In this document: piece by piece, positions 1 through 7,740 of the stretch
Layout: every line of letters begins with the position of its first letter
Numbering within the stretch: position 1 is the first letter of the stretch
Assembly (NCBI GenBank): GCA_023440105.1
Contig: JAEXSY010000013.1
Span: 1-12,170, forward strand
Direction of reading: 5' to 3'
Origin: Bacillota bacterium
Lineage (GTDB): Bacteria > Bacillota > Clostridia > Clostridiales > Clostridiaceae
DNA: 12,170 nt
Notes under the pieces: generated by a model
The model's database searches: none
Seen by the model: only the letters and a program-made list of their open reading frames with translations
Told to the model about the DNA's origin: nothing
Translations under genes and position numbers: made by a program

Positions 1-1388
1 CCCATAGATATTGGATTTTCCTTATGATACTGATCTAATATCTCAACAGCCTTATCTGAAGCATAATTAAAATAATCCTTATGGACCACTAAATTCTTTC
101 CTAGTAGAGTGGCACTTCCCTTTTGCAGAAGCTTATTTAATATTGCTTCAGCCTCCTCCATGGTAATAGCCATGCGAGCTGATAAAGCTGCTACAGGAGC
201 TAAAATTTTGCTTTCCTCTAGGAGTATTTGTTCAAGGACTTCCTCTGCTGAGCCCTTATCTTTAATGGAAAGAGCAGAAATAACCTCTTCATTAAGCCTT
301 TTTCTTTTTGGTGGATTTGAATCCAGCACTATTCCACCGCCGATGGTTTCTAAAGGGGAATAAAATCTCACTATGAATCTATCTCCCTTTCTTAAGGCAG
401 CATCTTCCTCCAGCCTGAGCTGAGCATAGCCTGATTCCCCGCTTTCTAATGTGTCCTTGTCTAAAAGGACAGCCTTACATAAAACCTCAGAGGCTCCGTA
501 GTACAGGTGCAGCCTGCTGCCATTAATGAGACTTCTTTTGCTATCAGAGAACATATCCAGTCTTACATCAAGAATCATGGTAGGGGCAAGACTTCCCTTA
601 GCAGCTATAACAAAGCCTCTTTCTAAGTCCTCCTTCTTTATCCCTGTAAGGTTAACAGCTGTACGCTGACCAGCATAGGCTGTTTCCACCACATTTCCAT
701 GGACCTGTACATTCCTCACCTTAGCCCTCTTACAGACGGGATAAATCTCTACCTCGTCTCCAACGGATATAGCTCCTTCTATCAAGGTTCCTGTTATTAC
801 TGTACCAAAGCCATCCACTGTAAAAACTCTATCTATAGGTATTCTTAATAGGGACGGATCCTCTCGTCTTTCACTTCCTACGGAAACCATCTCACAGATT
901 AAGCCTTTGAGCTTCTCAATATTTTTCCCTGTATGGGAGGACACCTCTACCATAGGAGAGCTCTCAAGAAAGGTTCCTTCCACATGGCTCTTTATATCCT
1001 CTCTCACCATTTCCAGCCATTCCTCATCAACGGCATCCACCTTGGTAATTACCACTATTCCCCTGCTTATCCCAAGCATCTTAATTATTTCAAAATGCTC
1101 TATAGTCTGAGGCATAATCCCCTCATCAGCAGCTACTACCAAAAGGACCAAATCAATGCCGCCAATACCAGCTAGCATATTTTTTACAAACTTCTCGTGG
1201 CCTGGAACATCTATTATTCCTATATTCAAAGCTCTATCATTGGGCATATTGGCAAAGCCAAGCTCTATGGTTATCCCTCGCTTCTTTTCTTCTTTAAGCC
1301 TGTCCGTATCTGTACCAGTGAGGGCTTTTATGAGGCAGGTCTTTCCATGATCTACGTGTCCAGCAGTTCCAACTATAACATTACGCAT
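1..1388 (-). CDS. selB: Selenocysteine-specific elongation factor SelB (C-terminus cut off by the window edge)
   Basis: SelB is the cytoplasmic translation GTPase that carries Sec-tRNA to UGA codons marked by a SECIS hairpin. I translated the frame from ATG at 1388 down to position 1 and found no stop, about 462 codons, so the gene is partial only because the window ends. The N-terminus has an EF-Tu-like G domain: G1 GTAGHVDHGKT (residues 7-17), GIT (38-40), G3 DVPGHE (60-65) and G4 TKVD (115-118). A domain-II stretch, GTVITGTLIEGAISVGDEV, follows near residue 190. The C-terminal winged-helix domains that bind SECIS lie mostly outside the window. The ATG overlaps the end of selA by 8 nt, and GGAGAAG in the selA end serves as ribosome binding site, so the two are probably translationally coupled. 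The identity is secure from the G-domain signature plus the selA and tRNA-Sec neighbours. Confidence 0.95.
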   Translation of the reverse strand, partial: MRNVIVGTAGHVDHGKTCLIKALTGTDTDRLKEEKKRGITIELGFANMPNDRALNIGIIDVPGHEKFVKNMLAGIGGIDLVLLVVAADEGIMPQTIEHFEIIKMLGISRGIVVITKVDAVDEEWLEMVREDIKSHVEGTFLESSPMVEVSSHTGKNIEKLKGLICEMVSVGSERREDPSLLRIPIDRVFTVDGFGTVITGTLIEGAISVGDEVEIYPVCKRAKVRNVQVHGNVVETAYAGQRTAVNLTGIKKEDLERGFVIAAKGSLAPTMILDVRLDMFSDSKRSLINGSRLHLYYGASEVLCKAVLLDKDTLESGESGYAQLRLEEDAALRKGDRFIVRFYSPLETIGGGIVLDSNPPKRKRLNEEVISALSIKDKGSAEEVLEQILLEESKILAPVAALSARMAITMEEAEAILNKLLQKGSATLLGKNLVVHKDYFNYASDKAVEILDQYHKENPISM

Positions 1389-2805
1389 TTTTCTTCTCCA
1401 TACTATATTTTTCACTGATTTCCTTAAGAGCTTCTATTATTATTAATCTTTCATCCTCAATTAAGGTCCTCATATCTATATAAACTTTATCCCTATATAT
1501 CCTTGTAATAATGGGTATTCTGTAGCTCCTAAGTGCTCTTTCTAGCTTTTCTGCAGCTATATATACAGAGTCTATTGCAAGAGCATAGCCTTTTAGCACT
1601 GATGTGGGTGCAGAGCCACCACCAACTCTTTCCTCCACTTCAGCTATAGCTATATTATAAAAATCTGTTTTTCCCAATATAGCTTCTTTCATTGTCAACC
1701 CATTATTATAAAGCTCCTCGGTAGTTCTAGTAAGCATCTCAAGGACAGGTATTTCCTTTACAGCCTTTTCCATATCAAGATATTCTCTAAAGGTAGCCTC
1801 CATGGCTGCCAGGGTCATCTTGTCCACCCTTAGTATTCTTGCAAGAGGATGCTTTTTCATGGCATCTATGTATTTTTTCTTACCAGCTATTATTCCTCCT
1901 TGAGGTCCCCCAAGAAGCTTGTCACCGCTAAAGAGTATTACATCTATCCCCGTTTTCAATGCATCAAGAACTGTTGGCTCCTCTACTCCGTATTTTTCAA
2001 GATTTATCATGAGACCACTGCCCATATCATAAATAACTGGTAGATCTACTTCCTTACCTAAAGCCACAAGCTCCTTTAGAGAAGCCTCTTCAGTAAAGCC
2101 AACTATTCTATAATTGCTTGTATGAACCTTGAGTAATGCTCCAGTAGACTCATGATTTACTTCTTTCTTGTAATCCTGAGCCTTAGTTTTATTTGTGGTG
2201 CCTACTTCTCTGAGAATAGCACCGCTCTGTTCCATTATTTCAGGAATACGGAAGGAGCCTCCTATTTCAACAAGCTCCCCTCTTGAAACGATTACTTCCT
2301 TCTCAAAAGCCATGGAGGAAAGGCAGAGCATTGTAGCTGCAGCATTATTATTAACCACCATGGCTGCTTCAGCTCCAGTAATCTTTGTGATAAGCTTTTC
2401 AACGTGATCATGTCTTGAGCCTCTAGCTCCCTTTTTCACATCATATTCTAGAGTGGAAAAGCTGCTTGCTATATCCATGACACTTTCACAGGCGGACTTC
2501 GATAGCTTTGCTCTTCCTAAATTTGTATGGAGAGTCACTCCTGTGCCATTGATTGTTCTTCTTAGGCTCTTCTGATTTTTTTCAGCCAGGAGAGCAATAA
2601 TATTATCCATTAAATCATCATAATCCGTTATATGAGATGTATTATTTTCTTCATTTAATAGTTTTATCCTTAGGCTGCTTATAGTTTCTCTGATAGCTTC
2701 TACAATAACCTCTCTTGAAGTTTCCCCCATAAAAACAAATAAGCGCTGATCCTTCAGCACCTCATCAACCTTTGGAAGCTTTCTTAAAAGTTCCTGTTTA
2801 TTCAT
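1381..2805 (-). CDS. selA: L-seryl-tRNA(Sec) selenium transferase SelA
   Basis: SelA is the pyridoxal-phosphate enzyme that converts seryl-tRNA(Sec) to selenocysteyl-tRNA(Sec) with selenophosphate. The product is 474 aa, a normal family length. The PLP-lysine motif FSGDKLLGGPQGG is present (Lys296), and the conserved NGTGVTLHTNLGRA block lies near residues 86-99. The N-terminal segment beginning MNKQELLRKLPKVDE is typical of the family. I chose ATG 2805 because GGAGGG lies just upstream. The open frame continues further upstream, but that part lies inside the tRNA-Sec gene and is not protein. The gene starts 24 nt after tRNA-Sec and overlaps selB by 8 nt, giving a compact Sec-incorporation unit. 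selD, which supplies selenophosphate, is not in view. Confidence 0.97.
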   Translation of the reverse strand: MNKQELLRKLPKVDEVLKDQRLFVFMGETSREVIVEAIRETISSLRIKLLNEENNTSHITDYDDLMDNIIALLAEKNQKSLRRTINGTGVTLHTNLGRAKLSKSACESVMDIASSFSTLEYDVKKGARGSRHDHVEKLITKITGAEAAMVVNNNAAATMLCLSSMAFEKEVIVSRGELVEIGGSFRIPEIMEQSGAILREVGTTNKTKAQDYKKEVNHESTGALLKVHTSNYRIVGFTEEASLKELVALGKEVDLPVIYDMGSGLMINLEKYGVEEPTVLDALKTGIDVILFSGDKLLGGPQGGIIAGKKKYIDAMKKHPLARILRVDKMTLAAMEATFREYLDMEKAVKEIPVLEMLTRTTEELYNNGLTMKEAILGKTDFYNIAIAEVEERVGGGSAPTSVLKGYALAIDSVYIAAEKLERALRSYRIPIITRIYRDKVYIDMRTLIEDERLIIIEALKEISEKYSMEKKNA

Positions 2806-2829
2806 ATTGAACCCTCCGTTATGATAAAA

Positions 2830-2926
2830 TGGCGGGAGTATGTGGGAATCGAACCCACCCAAGAAGCTCCTAACTCCTCGAACTGGTTTTGAAGACCAGA
2901 AGGCACACCAGCACCCATCTACCCCC
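2830..2926 (-). tRNA. selC: tRNA-Sec (anticodon UCA)
   Basis: This 97-nt tRNA reads UGA as selenocysteine. The anticodon arm is CTGGT-CTTCAAA-ACCAG with anticodon TCA at 2890-2892. It has a long variable arm (CGAGGAG pairing with CTTCTTG), a T arm GTGGG-TTCGATT-CCCAC, discriminator G and an encoded CCA at 2832-2830. The acceptor arm pairs GGGGGTAG with ATACTCCC: seven pairs including one G-U, plus a G-A apposition at the eighth position, where bacterial tRNA-Sec usually has 8 bp. The large extra arm, long acceptor and TCA anticodon together are diagnostic. It lies 24 nt ahead of selA, so the two may share a transcript. Confidence 0.96.
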
Positions 2927-2975
2927 ATATCTGTAACTTATGAGTTTACTAAAATTATGATTTTAACTATATGTT

Positions 2976-3003
2976 ATTATAATCACAACCCAATGTCATT
3001 ATA
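2976..3003 (-). promoter_or_regulatory. Possible promoter region for tRNA-Sec/selA/selB
   Basis: The 116-bp stretch between the grdD terminator and tRNA-Sec (2927-3064 overall) is very AT-rich. Two perfect TATAAT hexamers occur on the minus strand, at 2981-2976 and 3003-2998, about 50 and 72 nt upstream of the mature tRNA 5' end. Neither has a good TTGACA-like -35 at 16-18 nt, so the exact promoter is uncertain. A start for the sel unit is expected here because a terminator-like hairpin ends the upstream operon. Confidence 0.3.
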
Positions 3004-3064
3004 TAACATAATTAAATAAATATCCACCAAAATGTAAAATATGTAATATAATATCCCTAAATAA

Positions 3065-3110
3065 CCTTAAAAACTCCTTAAAGCTACCACACCCTGAGGC
3101 ATAGTAGCTT
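3065..3110 (-). terminator. Hairpin terminator after grdD
   Basis: Just after the grdD stop, the minus strand folds AAGCTACTATGCC / GGTGTGGTAGCTT. This is a 13-bp stem with a few G-U pairs and loop TCAG (3110-3081), followed by TAAGGAGTTTTTAAGG. The T-run is short and offset by about 7 nt, so termination may be incomplete. It marks the likely end of the grd operon before the separate tRNA-Sec/selAB unit. Confidence 0.65.
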
Positions 3111-3117
3111 CAATTTG

Positions 3118-4230
3118 TTATTGTATATAGCCTGCTGCTGATAAAATACCCATTGCCCTATCATTATTAGCTTCACTAACTCTAATTATAGGACCGGTGC
3201 ATCCCATTCCACTTTCTGCATATATATTTTCCTTCCACAATGCTCTTACTGCATCTTCTAGGTCCATAACTTCGATTCCTGATATTTGAGCAGTAACCAC
3301 TTCCTTAGGAGGTTCTTTCACCTCAGCTACAGGCTCAGCTTTTTTACTGCTCTTTAAGCCTTCAAGGATATCCTTTAAACCAGCCTTTTCAGCCTTACTA
3401 AACTCCTCTTCAGCTATCTTTAAGCAATTATTTTTCACTAATTCCGCTGCATATTCTATCGCTCCTGCAATTACCGGAGCTCCAGAGGCTCTGGAAATAA
3501 TCATTATTATCTTATCATAGCCCATACCTATGCCAGGTCCATAGCCCCAGCCTAAGGATTCATAATTTCCACCAGTAGTGTAGGCAGAGAATATCTTAGT
3601 CATGAGGTTACCTGTGAGAGCATCCATAACCATTATATCGGAGGTCCCTGCCAGAAGGTCATTTCCCCTCATCATCAGTCCACCATCAGCTCTTGCGGAA
3701 TCGGCAAAGGATATATCATAGCCATTTTCCTTCAGCTTTAACAGTGCCTTTTCAGCCTGCCTTGCTCCATCTATATTGGCTATTCCTACCGTGGGGTTAG
3801 GAATTCCAGAGGCTTTAGCTGCTATGATTCCGTATATAGCATTTTTAACCATTGCTATGGTCCTGTCCGTATCAGAGGTTCCTGTGGTAGCAGCGATATA
3901 CATCTCTCTCCCTCTGCCAGGAGTTACAACTCTACCGATGGTAGAAACACCTATTGGGAAGGGATAATGCATGGTCACTGCACCAGCTATTTCTCCTCTA
4001 TCCAGCATAGCTTCCATTTTCTTATGAACGTCTTCTCCTTCTATAACAATTGCCTTATAGCCTTTTTTCTCTGCTAAGGAGATAGCTTCATGAATAGTCT
4101 TCATTCCATGCTCGCTTCCCTCAACAGCTACTCCTATTACAGGCTTTTTACCAAATTCACCGGTTTCAAGGGCATCTGCTACTTCAAGAAAGGTATCGGC
4201 TATAAGCTTTTTTATCTTTATGTCTGACAT
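3118..4230 (-). CDS. grdD: Glycine reductase complex protein C, subunit GrdD (acetyl phosphate-forming)
   Basis: GrdD is the alpha subunit of protein C. Together with GrdC it takes the acetyl group from the Se-carboxymethyl intermediate of selenoprotein A and releases acetyl phosphate, which yields ATP through acetate kinase. The product is 370 aa. The N-terminal 290 residues resemble the PlsX/phosphotransacetylase-like fold typical of the family (glycine-rich GWGYGPGIGMGYDK near 228-240). A Lys/Glu/Pro-rich linker follows (about 294-315), then a C-terminal segment with GMGCTGP at 341-347. Only Cys269 and Cys344 are present. Cys344, in GCTGP, should match the published active-site thiol Cys359 of the Eubacterium acidaminophilum protein (by family knowledge, not an alignment). 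AAGGAGG lies 6 nt before the ATG, and the gene starts 23 nt after grdC. It is the last gene of the operon. Confidence 0.95.
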   Translation of the reverse strand: MSDIKIKKLIADTFLEVADALETGEFGKKPVIGVAVEGSEHGMKTIHEAISLAEKKGYKAIVIEGEDVHKKMEAMLDRGEIAGAVTMHYPFPIGVSTIGRVVTPGRGREMYIAATTGTSDTDRTIAMVKNAIYGIIAAKASGIPNPTVGIANIDGARQAEKALLKLKENGYDISFADSARADGGLMMRGNDLLAGTSDIMVMDALTGNLMTKIFSAYTTGGNYESLGWGYGPGIGMGYDKIIMIISRASGAPVIAGAIEYAAELVKNNCLKIAEEEFSKAEKAGLKDILEGLKSSKKAEPVAEVKEPPKEVVTAQISGIEVMDLEDAVRALWKENIYAESGMGCTGPIIRVSEANNDRAMGILSAAGYIQ

Positions 4231-4253
4231 ATTATCCTCCTTTCCGGTAGCTT

Positions 4254-5798
4254 CTATTCAGACAGCAACCCTTCAGCAAATTTTCTCATAGACTCAGCTA
4301 TGAGGCTTTTCACTTTATTTTCATCAAAGCTCTGAGTGTCTTGTCCTTTTCCATCATTAGCTTCTATCAGGAAGGATACTCCGTCAAACTGATTGGTCAT
4401 TCTTCCAAGGAATAAGCTTCCTTTTCCTATAATCATAACTCTGCTTATTTTTCCAGAGAGTATATCCTCTCTAGCAAAGCCAAGATAAGGTACTCCTGAA
4501 GGTATGTGTCCTTGAGTAGGTGCCCAACCTGCCATTCCATGATGCTTTACAAAATCAGCTAGCTGACTTCTTTCAAGTTCCCCTCTCTTAACTCCAAGGG
4601 CAGCTATCATCTTATAGTTAGCTTCTGGTACATCTCCTGCTCCTGCAGGCTTTGTAATATCAGGATTCTGCATTTCTACAGCATATTTATCTACATCTGT
4701 TATTTTGAGCTTGGATCTATCTAATGGATCTGTAACTAGAGAGGTTATAACTGCCTGAGGAGAAGATCCAGTTCCAACAGTATGTCTTCCAGTTATATCA
4801 TTTCTGATTATAGGACTTACACCATCGTCGGCTGTTATTAAAACAGAAAAGCCTGCTACAACATCCTCTAATATAGGAAGTCCCTTCTTAACGTGATCCT
4901 TACCGTTCATTCCTAATTTAGCAGTACATCCTCCCCCTGTAACAACTACAGTCTTAAAGGTACCAGCCTTAACTAGAGAAGCAGCACTTAAAAGTGCATG
5001 AGCTGGACCTGCACAGAAGCCTCTTACGTCTGAACCGTTGGCATTTAAGAAGCCAGCAGTCTCAGCAGCGGCCTTGGCAAAGTTCCCTCCACCCCTTTGA
5101 TTCATATCTCCACATGCCTCTTCACAGCAGTCTATTACATAGTCAACCTCTAAAGGATCTATACCAGTAACCTTTACAAGATTCAATAATGATAATACAC
5201 TGGAGGCCTTGGTTACTAGATTTTCTAGTATTACATGAGCTGAGAGATTCACATCTACCTCATGAGCTCTTTTAACAGCACCAACTAATTAATTGTTATG
5301 ATATAAGCATTCTGCGTGCTCCTCTTCAACTAGCTTTTTTATAGCTTCTATGTCATCAGTGTTTTTATCCAGGACAGATGCTTTAAGAGCTCCTACTAAT
5401 TCATTAGCAGCGAGCTTAGCCTTTACCCCTTCAGCAAAGTTTTTTTCTAATATAACTAAATCAAAGACATCACAGATTCTAATAAGTCCTAAAAACTCAT
5501 CCTGCGCTATTATCTCCCCAAATTTCCCCATAGGAGAAGCACCTTCTGCTTTTTTATCATACCAAGGAAATGGAGTCTCTTTTAAGGTTTCTGGTGTTAG
5601 GTTTCCTATATATACCTGATGGGGAATATAATTAACCACATCCTCAAAGCTTCTTAAATGCTCTGGAAGCTTCTTTAGGTACTCTGACTCTGGGTTTACT
5701 ACCCTTTCAGTAGTTTGGGTTGTTCCATTATGAATTACCATATCTGGTGCAGCTGCTAATGTATAAGCTGAACCTTTGATTACCGCATAACCGCCCAT
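4254..5798 (-). pseudogene. grdC: Glycine reductase complex protein C, subunit GrdC, interrupted by one in-frame TAA
   Basis: GrdC is the beta subunit of protein C, which works with GrdD to release acetyl phosphate. The frame from ATG 5798 (AGAGGAAG upstream) encodes 169 residues beginning MGGYAVIKGSAY, meets TAA at 5291-5289, and continues in the same frame for 344 more codons to TAG at 4254. Read through, it would be 514 codons plus stop, the normal GrdC length. The junction YHNN-stop-LVGAVKRAHEVDVN is collinear with GrdC as I remember it. The second part keeps CGDMNQRGGGNFAK and a beta-ketoacyl-synthase-III-like nucleophile region RGFCAGPAHALLSA (Cys about 262 in full numbering). The change could be a real nonsense mutation, a base-calling error, readthrough, or two polypeptides with restart at GTG 5252 (GAGG shortly upstream). 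The intact remainder argues for recent change or error, not old decay. Confidence 0.85.
5289..5291 (-). other. grdC: In-frame TAA stop inside grdC
   Basis: Codon 170 of grdC reads TAA in the context CAT AAC AAT TAA TTA GTT GGT GCT. No frameshift is needed on either side. One substitution would restore a sense codon (for example AAA, GAA or CAA). It is TAA, not TGA, so the selenocysteine machinery would not decode it. Confidence 0.95.
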
Positions 5799-5853
5799 TC
5801 TATTCTTCCTCTCTTGAATTAATATTTATAAATAAAATAATTCTATTTTACAT

Positions 5854-5881
5854 AGAGAAAGGAGCCTCTGCCCCTTTCTCT
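5854..5881 (-). other. Strong hairpin between grdA and grdC
   Basis: Six nucleotides after the grdA stop the minus strand reads AGAGAAAGGGGC - AGAG - GCTCCTTTCTCT. This is a 12-bp stem with one G-U pair and a 4-nt loop. No U-tract follows directly; the next bases are ATGTAAAATAG. It may be a partial terminator, a processing site or a 3' stabiliser that raises grdA relative to grdC and grdD. The fold is seen in the sequence. The role is inference. Confidence 0.7.
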
Positions 5882-5887
5882 CAGTTT

Positions 5888-6349
5888 TTATATCTGCTCT
5901 CTAATAGCATTCATTTCTGATACTATATCATCAACATCCAGTACCATTTCCATCATGCTCACTTGCTCGTCGTAAACATCAGGATCTATTTCATCCTTTA
6001 CCTCTGGCTCACATATGTGATATACATTGAGTCCTAACTGGACTCCTGCTAATGGGCCTGCAAATGTAGGATCTCCAAGAGTTACGGTTTCTGCAGCAAG
6101 ACCTGCTGCTTCACCTTCTGCAGCACCTAACAATACAACTAAATTATCTTTTCCGTATTGCTCTGCAAAATCCTTTACTCTTTTCTGATTCTCAAGGTCC
6201 ATAGCACCTGCGGCAGTTCAGACGAAGCATTCTGTTGAGGAAAATACAACTTCAGCTCCTGCAGATTCAGCACAGGCTGTAATAGCGGGTCCTGGAATAC
6301 CATCTCTGTCGCCAATAATTACAACTTTCTTGTCCTTTAATATTGACAT
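5888..6349 (-). CDS. grdA: Glycine reductase selenoprotein A (GrdA), Sec at codon 44
   Basis: GrdA is the small selenoprotein shared by glycine, sarcosine and betaine reductases. Its Sec accepts the carboxymethyl group from protein B and hands it to protein C, and thioredoxin reduces the resulting mixed selenide. ATG 6349 follows GGAGGAGAAGTAG. The frame reads MSILKDKKVVIIGDRDG, then CFVU, where U is TGA at 6220-6218, then TAAGAMDLENQ, to TAA at 5890-5888: 153 aa including Sec44. The redox motif is CxxU (Cys41-Sec44), and the family-typical LLGAAEGEAAGLAAETV and GPLAGVQLGLNVYH follow. A gene caller that treats TGA as stop would report only the last 104 codons from an internal ATG. It lies 82 nt after trxA and 89 nt before grdC. 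Confidence 0.98.
6218..6220 (-). other. grdA: UGA selenocysteine codon 44 of grdA
   Basis: The in-frame TGA falls in TGC TTC GTC TGA ACT GCC, giving the CFVU motif of selenoprotein A. The following bases contain GC-AGGU-GC, which could be the tip of a short SECIS, but the stem is weak by eye. Confidence 0.97.
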
Positions 6350-6374
6350 CTACTTCTCCTCCTTCTTTCTGTAA

Positions 6375-6403
6375 TTTATAGCCCTTAGGCTTATCTATTT
6401 TAA
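6375..6403 (-). promoter_or_regulatory. Possible internal promoter ahead of grdA
   Basis: In the 82-nt gap between trxA and grdA, the minus strand has TTAAAA (6403-6398), a 17-nt spacer, then TATAAA (6380-6375). This would start transcription close to the grdA ribosome binding site. The DNA is AT-rich, so a chance match is quite possible. Confidence 0.28.
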
Positions 6404-6431
6404 CTCTTTAAAAAGGGTTAGCATAATTATA

Positions 6432-6749
6432 TTAGATATATTTTTTTATCATTTCTTCAATGGCTTCTGGAGTAGCCTCATCCTTAACTAGCTCCTCTAC
6501 TTTTTGTCCATCCTTATATATAGCCATTACAGGAAGTCCTAATATCCTCTGGCTTATAGCAAGACGTCTTGCCTGTGTAGTATTAAGCTTACAGAACTTT
6601 AACTTATCGCCATATTTTTCAGCTAGGGCTTCTACATGAGGCATTAAAGCTTCACAAGGAACGCAGCCATCTCCAAAATAGTCAACGAAAACATAGCCTT
6701 CAGCCTTTAATACTTCAGCCTCAAAGGTATTTTTATCACATAGTATCAT
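6432..6749 (-). CDS. trxA: Thioredoxin of the glycine reductase system, active site GCVPC
   Basis: This small cytoplasmic dithiol protein of 105 aa passes electrons from TrxB to selenoprotein A. The active site is FGDGCVPCEALMPH, with cysteines 29 and 32. The usual tryptophan and WCGPC are replaced by GCVPC, the variant reported for thioredoxins of glycine-fermenting clostridia. The cis-proline loop LGLPVMAIY is present (Pro73). ATG 6749 follows AGGAGG by 8 nt, and that site lies inside the end of trxB. The two genes overlap by 14 nt, so they are probably coupled. Its position between trxB and grdA supports a dedicated role in glycine reduction, separate from general thioredoxin. Confidence 0.95.
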   Translation of the reverse strand: MILCDKNTFEAEVLKAEGYVFVDYFGDGCVPCEALMPHVEALAEKYGDKLKFCKLNTTQARRLAISQRILGLPVMAIYKDGQKVEELVKDEATPEAIEEMIKKYI

Positions 6750-7722
6750 TTTGTAATCCTCCTACTAAAATATTTGTAAAGGAATAATCATTATCTTCAA
6801 TGTATCTTCCTGCCTGTACTGCAGCAATGGCACCATCGGCAGCTGCAGTGATAACTTGTCTTACACTTTTAACTCTTATATCACCAGCAGCAAAGACACC
6901 CTTTATATTAGTATTCATGTTATCATCGGTGATAATATAGCCATCCTGCATATTAACCTTACCCTGGAAGACCTCTGATGCAGGCTTAAAGCCTATAAAT
7001 ACAAATACTCCAAAGGTACCGTCATTTTCATCAGCTACTATTTCAGTTCTTTCACCGGTTTTAACATTTTCTACAACCATGGACTCAAGTATTCCATCGC
7101 CATGGAGCTCTCTAACTACTGTATCCCACATAAAGTTTATCTTAGGATTCCTAAAAGCCTTCTCCTGAATGGATTTAGCAGCTCTTAGCTCATTTCTTCT
7201 GTGAATTAATGTTACCTTCCTTGCAAATTTAGTGAGGTACATGGCTTCTTCAACAGCAGAGTCTCCTCCACCCACAACATAAACCTCGAAATCCTCAAAG
7301 AATGCAGCATCACAGGTGGCACAGTAGGATACACCCTTTCCTGTTAGCTCTTTTTCTCCTGGGCAGCCTATAAGCACTGGAGAAGCTCCTGCAGCAATTA
7401 TCACTGTCTTTGCTTCATAGGTTTCCTTCTTACATCTAATAATTTTTATTTTGCCTTCTAGTTCCATGTCCACTACCGTATCAATAACCTTCTCTACTCC
7501 GAATTTAGCAGCCTGAGCAGACATCCTATTTATTAGAGTAGGACCGGATTCTTCTAATATTGACCCTGGATAGTTTTCTATTTCAGCAGTTATAACAATC
7601 TGCCCCCCATCCTTTGCCTTTTCGATAATGAGGGTTGATAGCTTATCTCTTCCGGCGTAAAGTCCAGCAGATAGACCCGCTGGGCCAGCGCCTATAATTA
7701 TTACATCATAAATTTTACTCAT
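6736..7722 (-). CDS. trxB: Thioredoxin reductase (NADPH, FAD)
   Basis: This 328-aa flavoprotein reduces the neighbouring thioredoxin. It shows the FAD-binding start VIIIGAGPAGLSAGLYAGR (residues 8-25), redox disulfide CATC (134-137), NADPH-binding VVGGGDSAVEEA (149-160) with HRR at 174-176, and the second FAD motif GVFAAGDIR near the C-terminus. Keeping the HRR and GGGDSAVEE motifs favours NADPH use over the ferredoxin-dependent clostridial flavoprotein type, though this is inferred from motifs only. ATG 7722 follows AAGGAG, 18 nt after grdB. The stop TGA is followed at once by TAA, and no selenocysteine function is expected there. Confidence 0.96.
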   Translation of the reverse strand: MSKIYDVIIIGAGPAGLSAGLYAGRDKLSTLIIEKAKDGGQIVITAEIENYPGSILEESGPTLINRMSAQAAKFGVEKVIDTVVDMELEGKIKIIRCKKETYEAKTVIIAAGASPVLIGCPGEKELTGKGVSYCATCDAAFFEDFEVYVVGGGDSAVEEAMYLTKFARKVTLIHRRNELRAAKSIQEKAFRNPKINFMWDTVVRELHGDGILESMVVENVKTGERTEIVADENDGTFGVFVFIGFKPASEVFQGKVNMQDGYIITDDNMNTNIKGVFAAGDIRVKSVRQVITAAADGAIAAVQAGRYIEDNDYSFTNILVGGLQNDTM

Positions 7723-7740
7723 TTTTCTATGCTCCTTATT

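Noticed and set aside
2806..2928. Longer selA start that adds 41 codons
   Set aside because: The extra codons fall inside tRNA-Sec. GGAGGG and a family-typical N-terminus mark ATG 2805 as the start.
5888..6202. Short 104-codon gene starting MDLENQ
   Set aside because: It is GrdA after its Sec UGA. The true start is at 6349.
6736..6738. TGA at the end of trxB as a possible selenocysteine codon
   Set aside because: TrxB is already full length there, and TAA follows directly.
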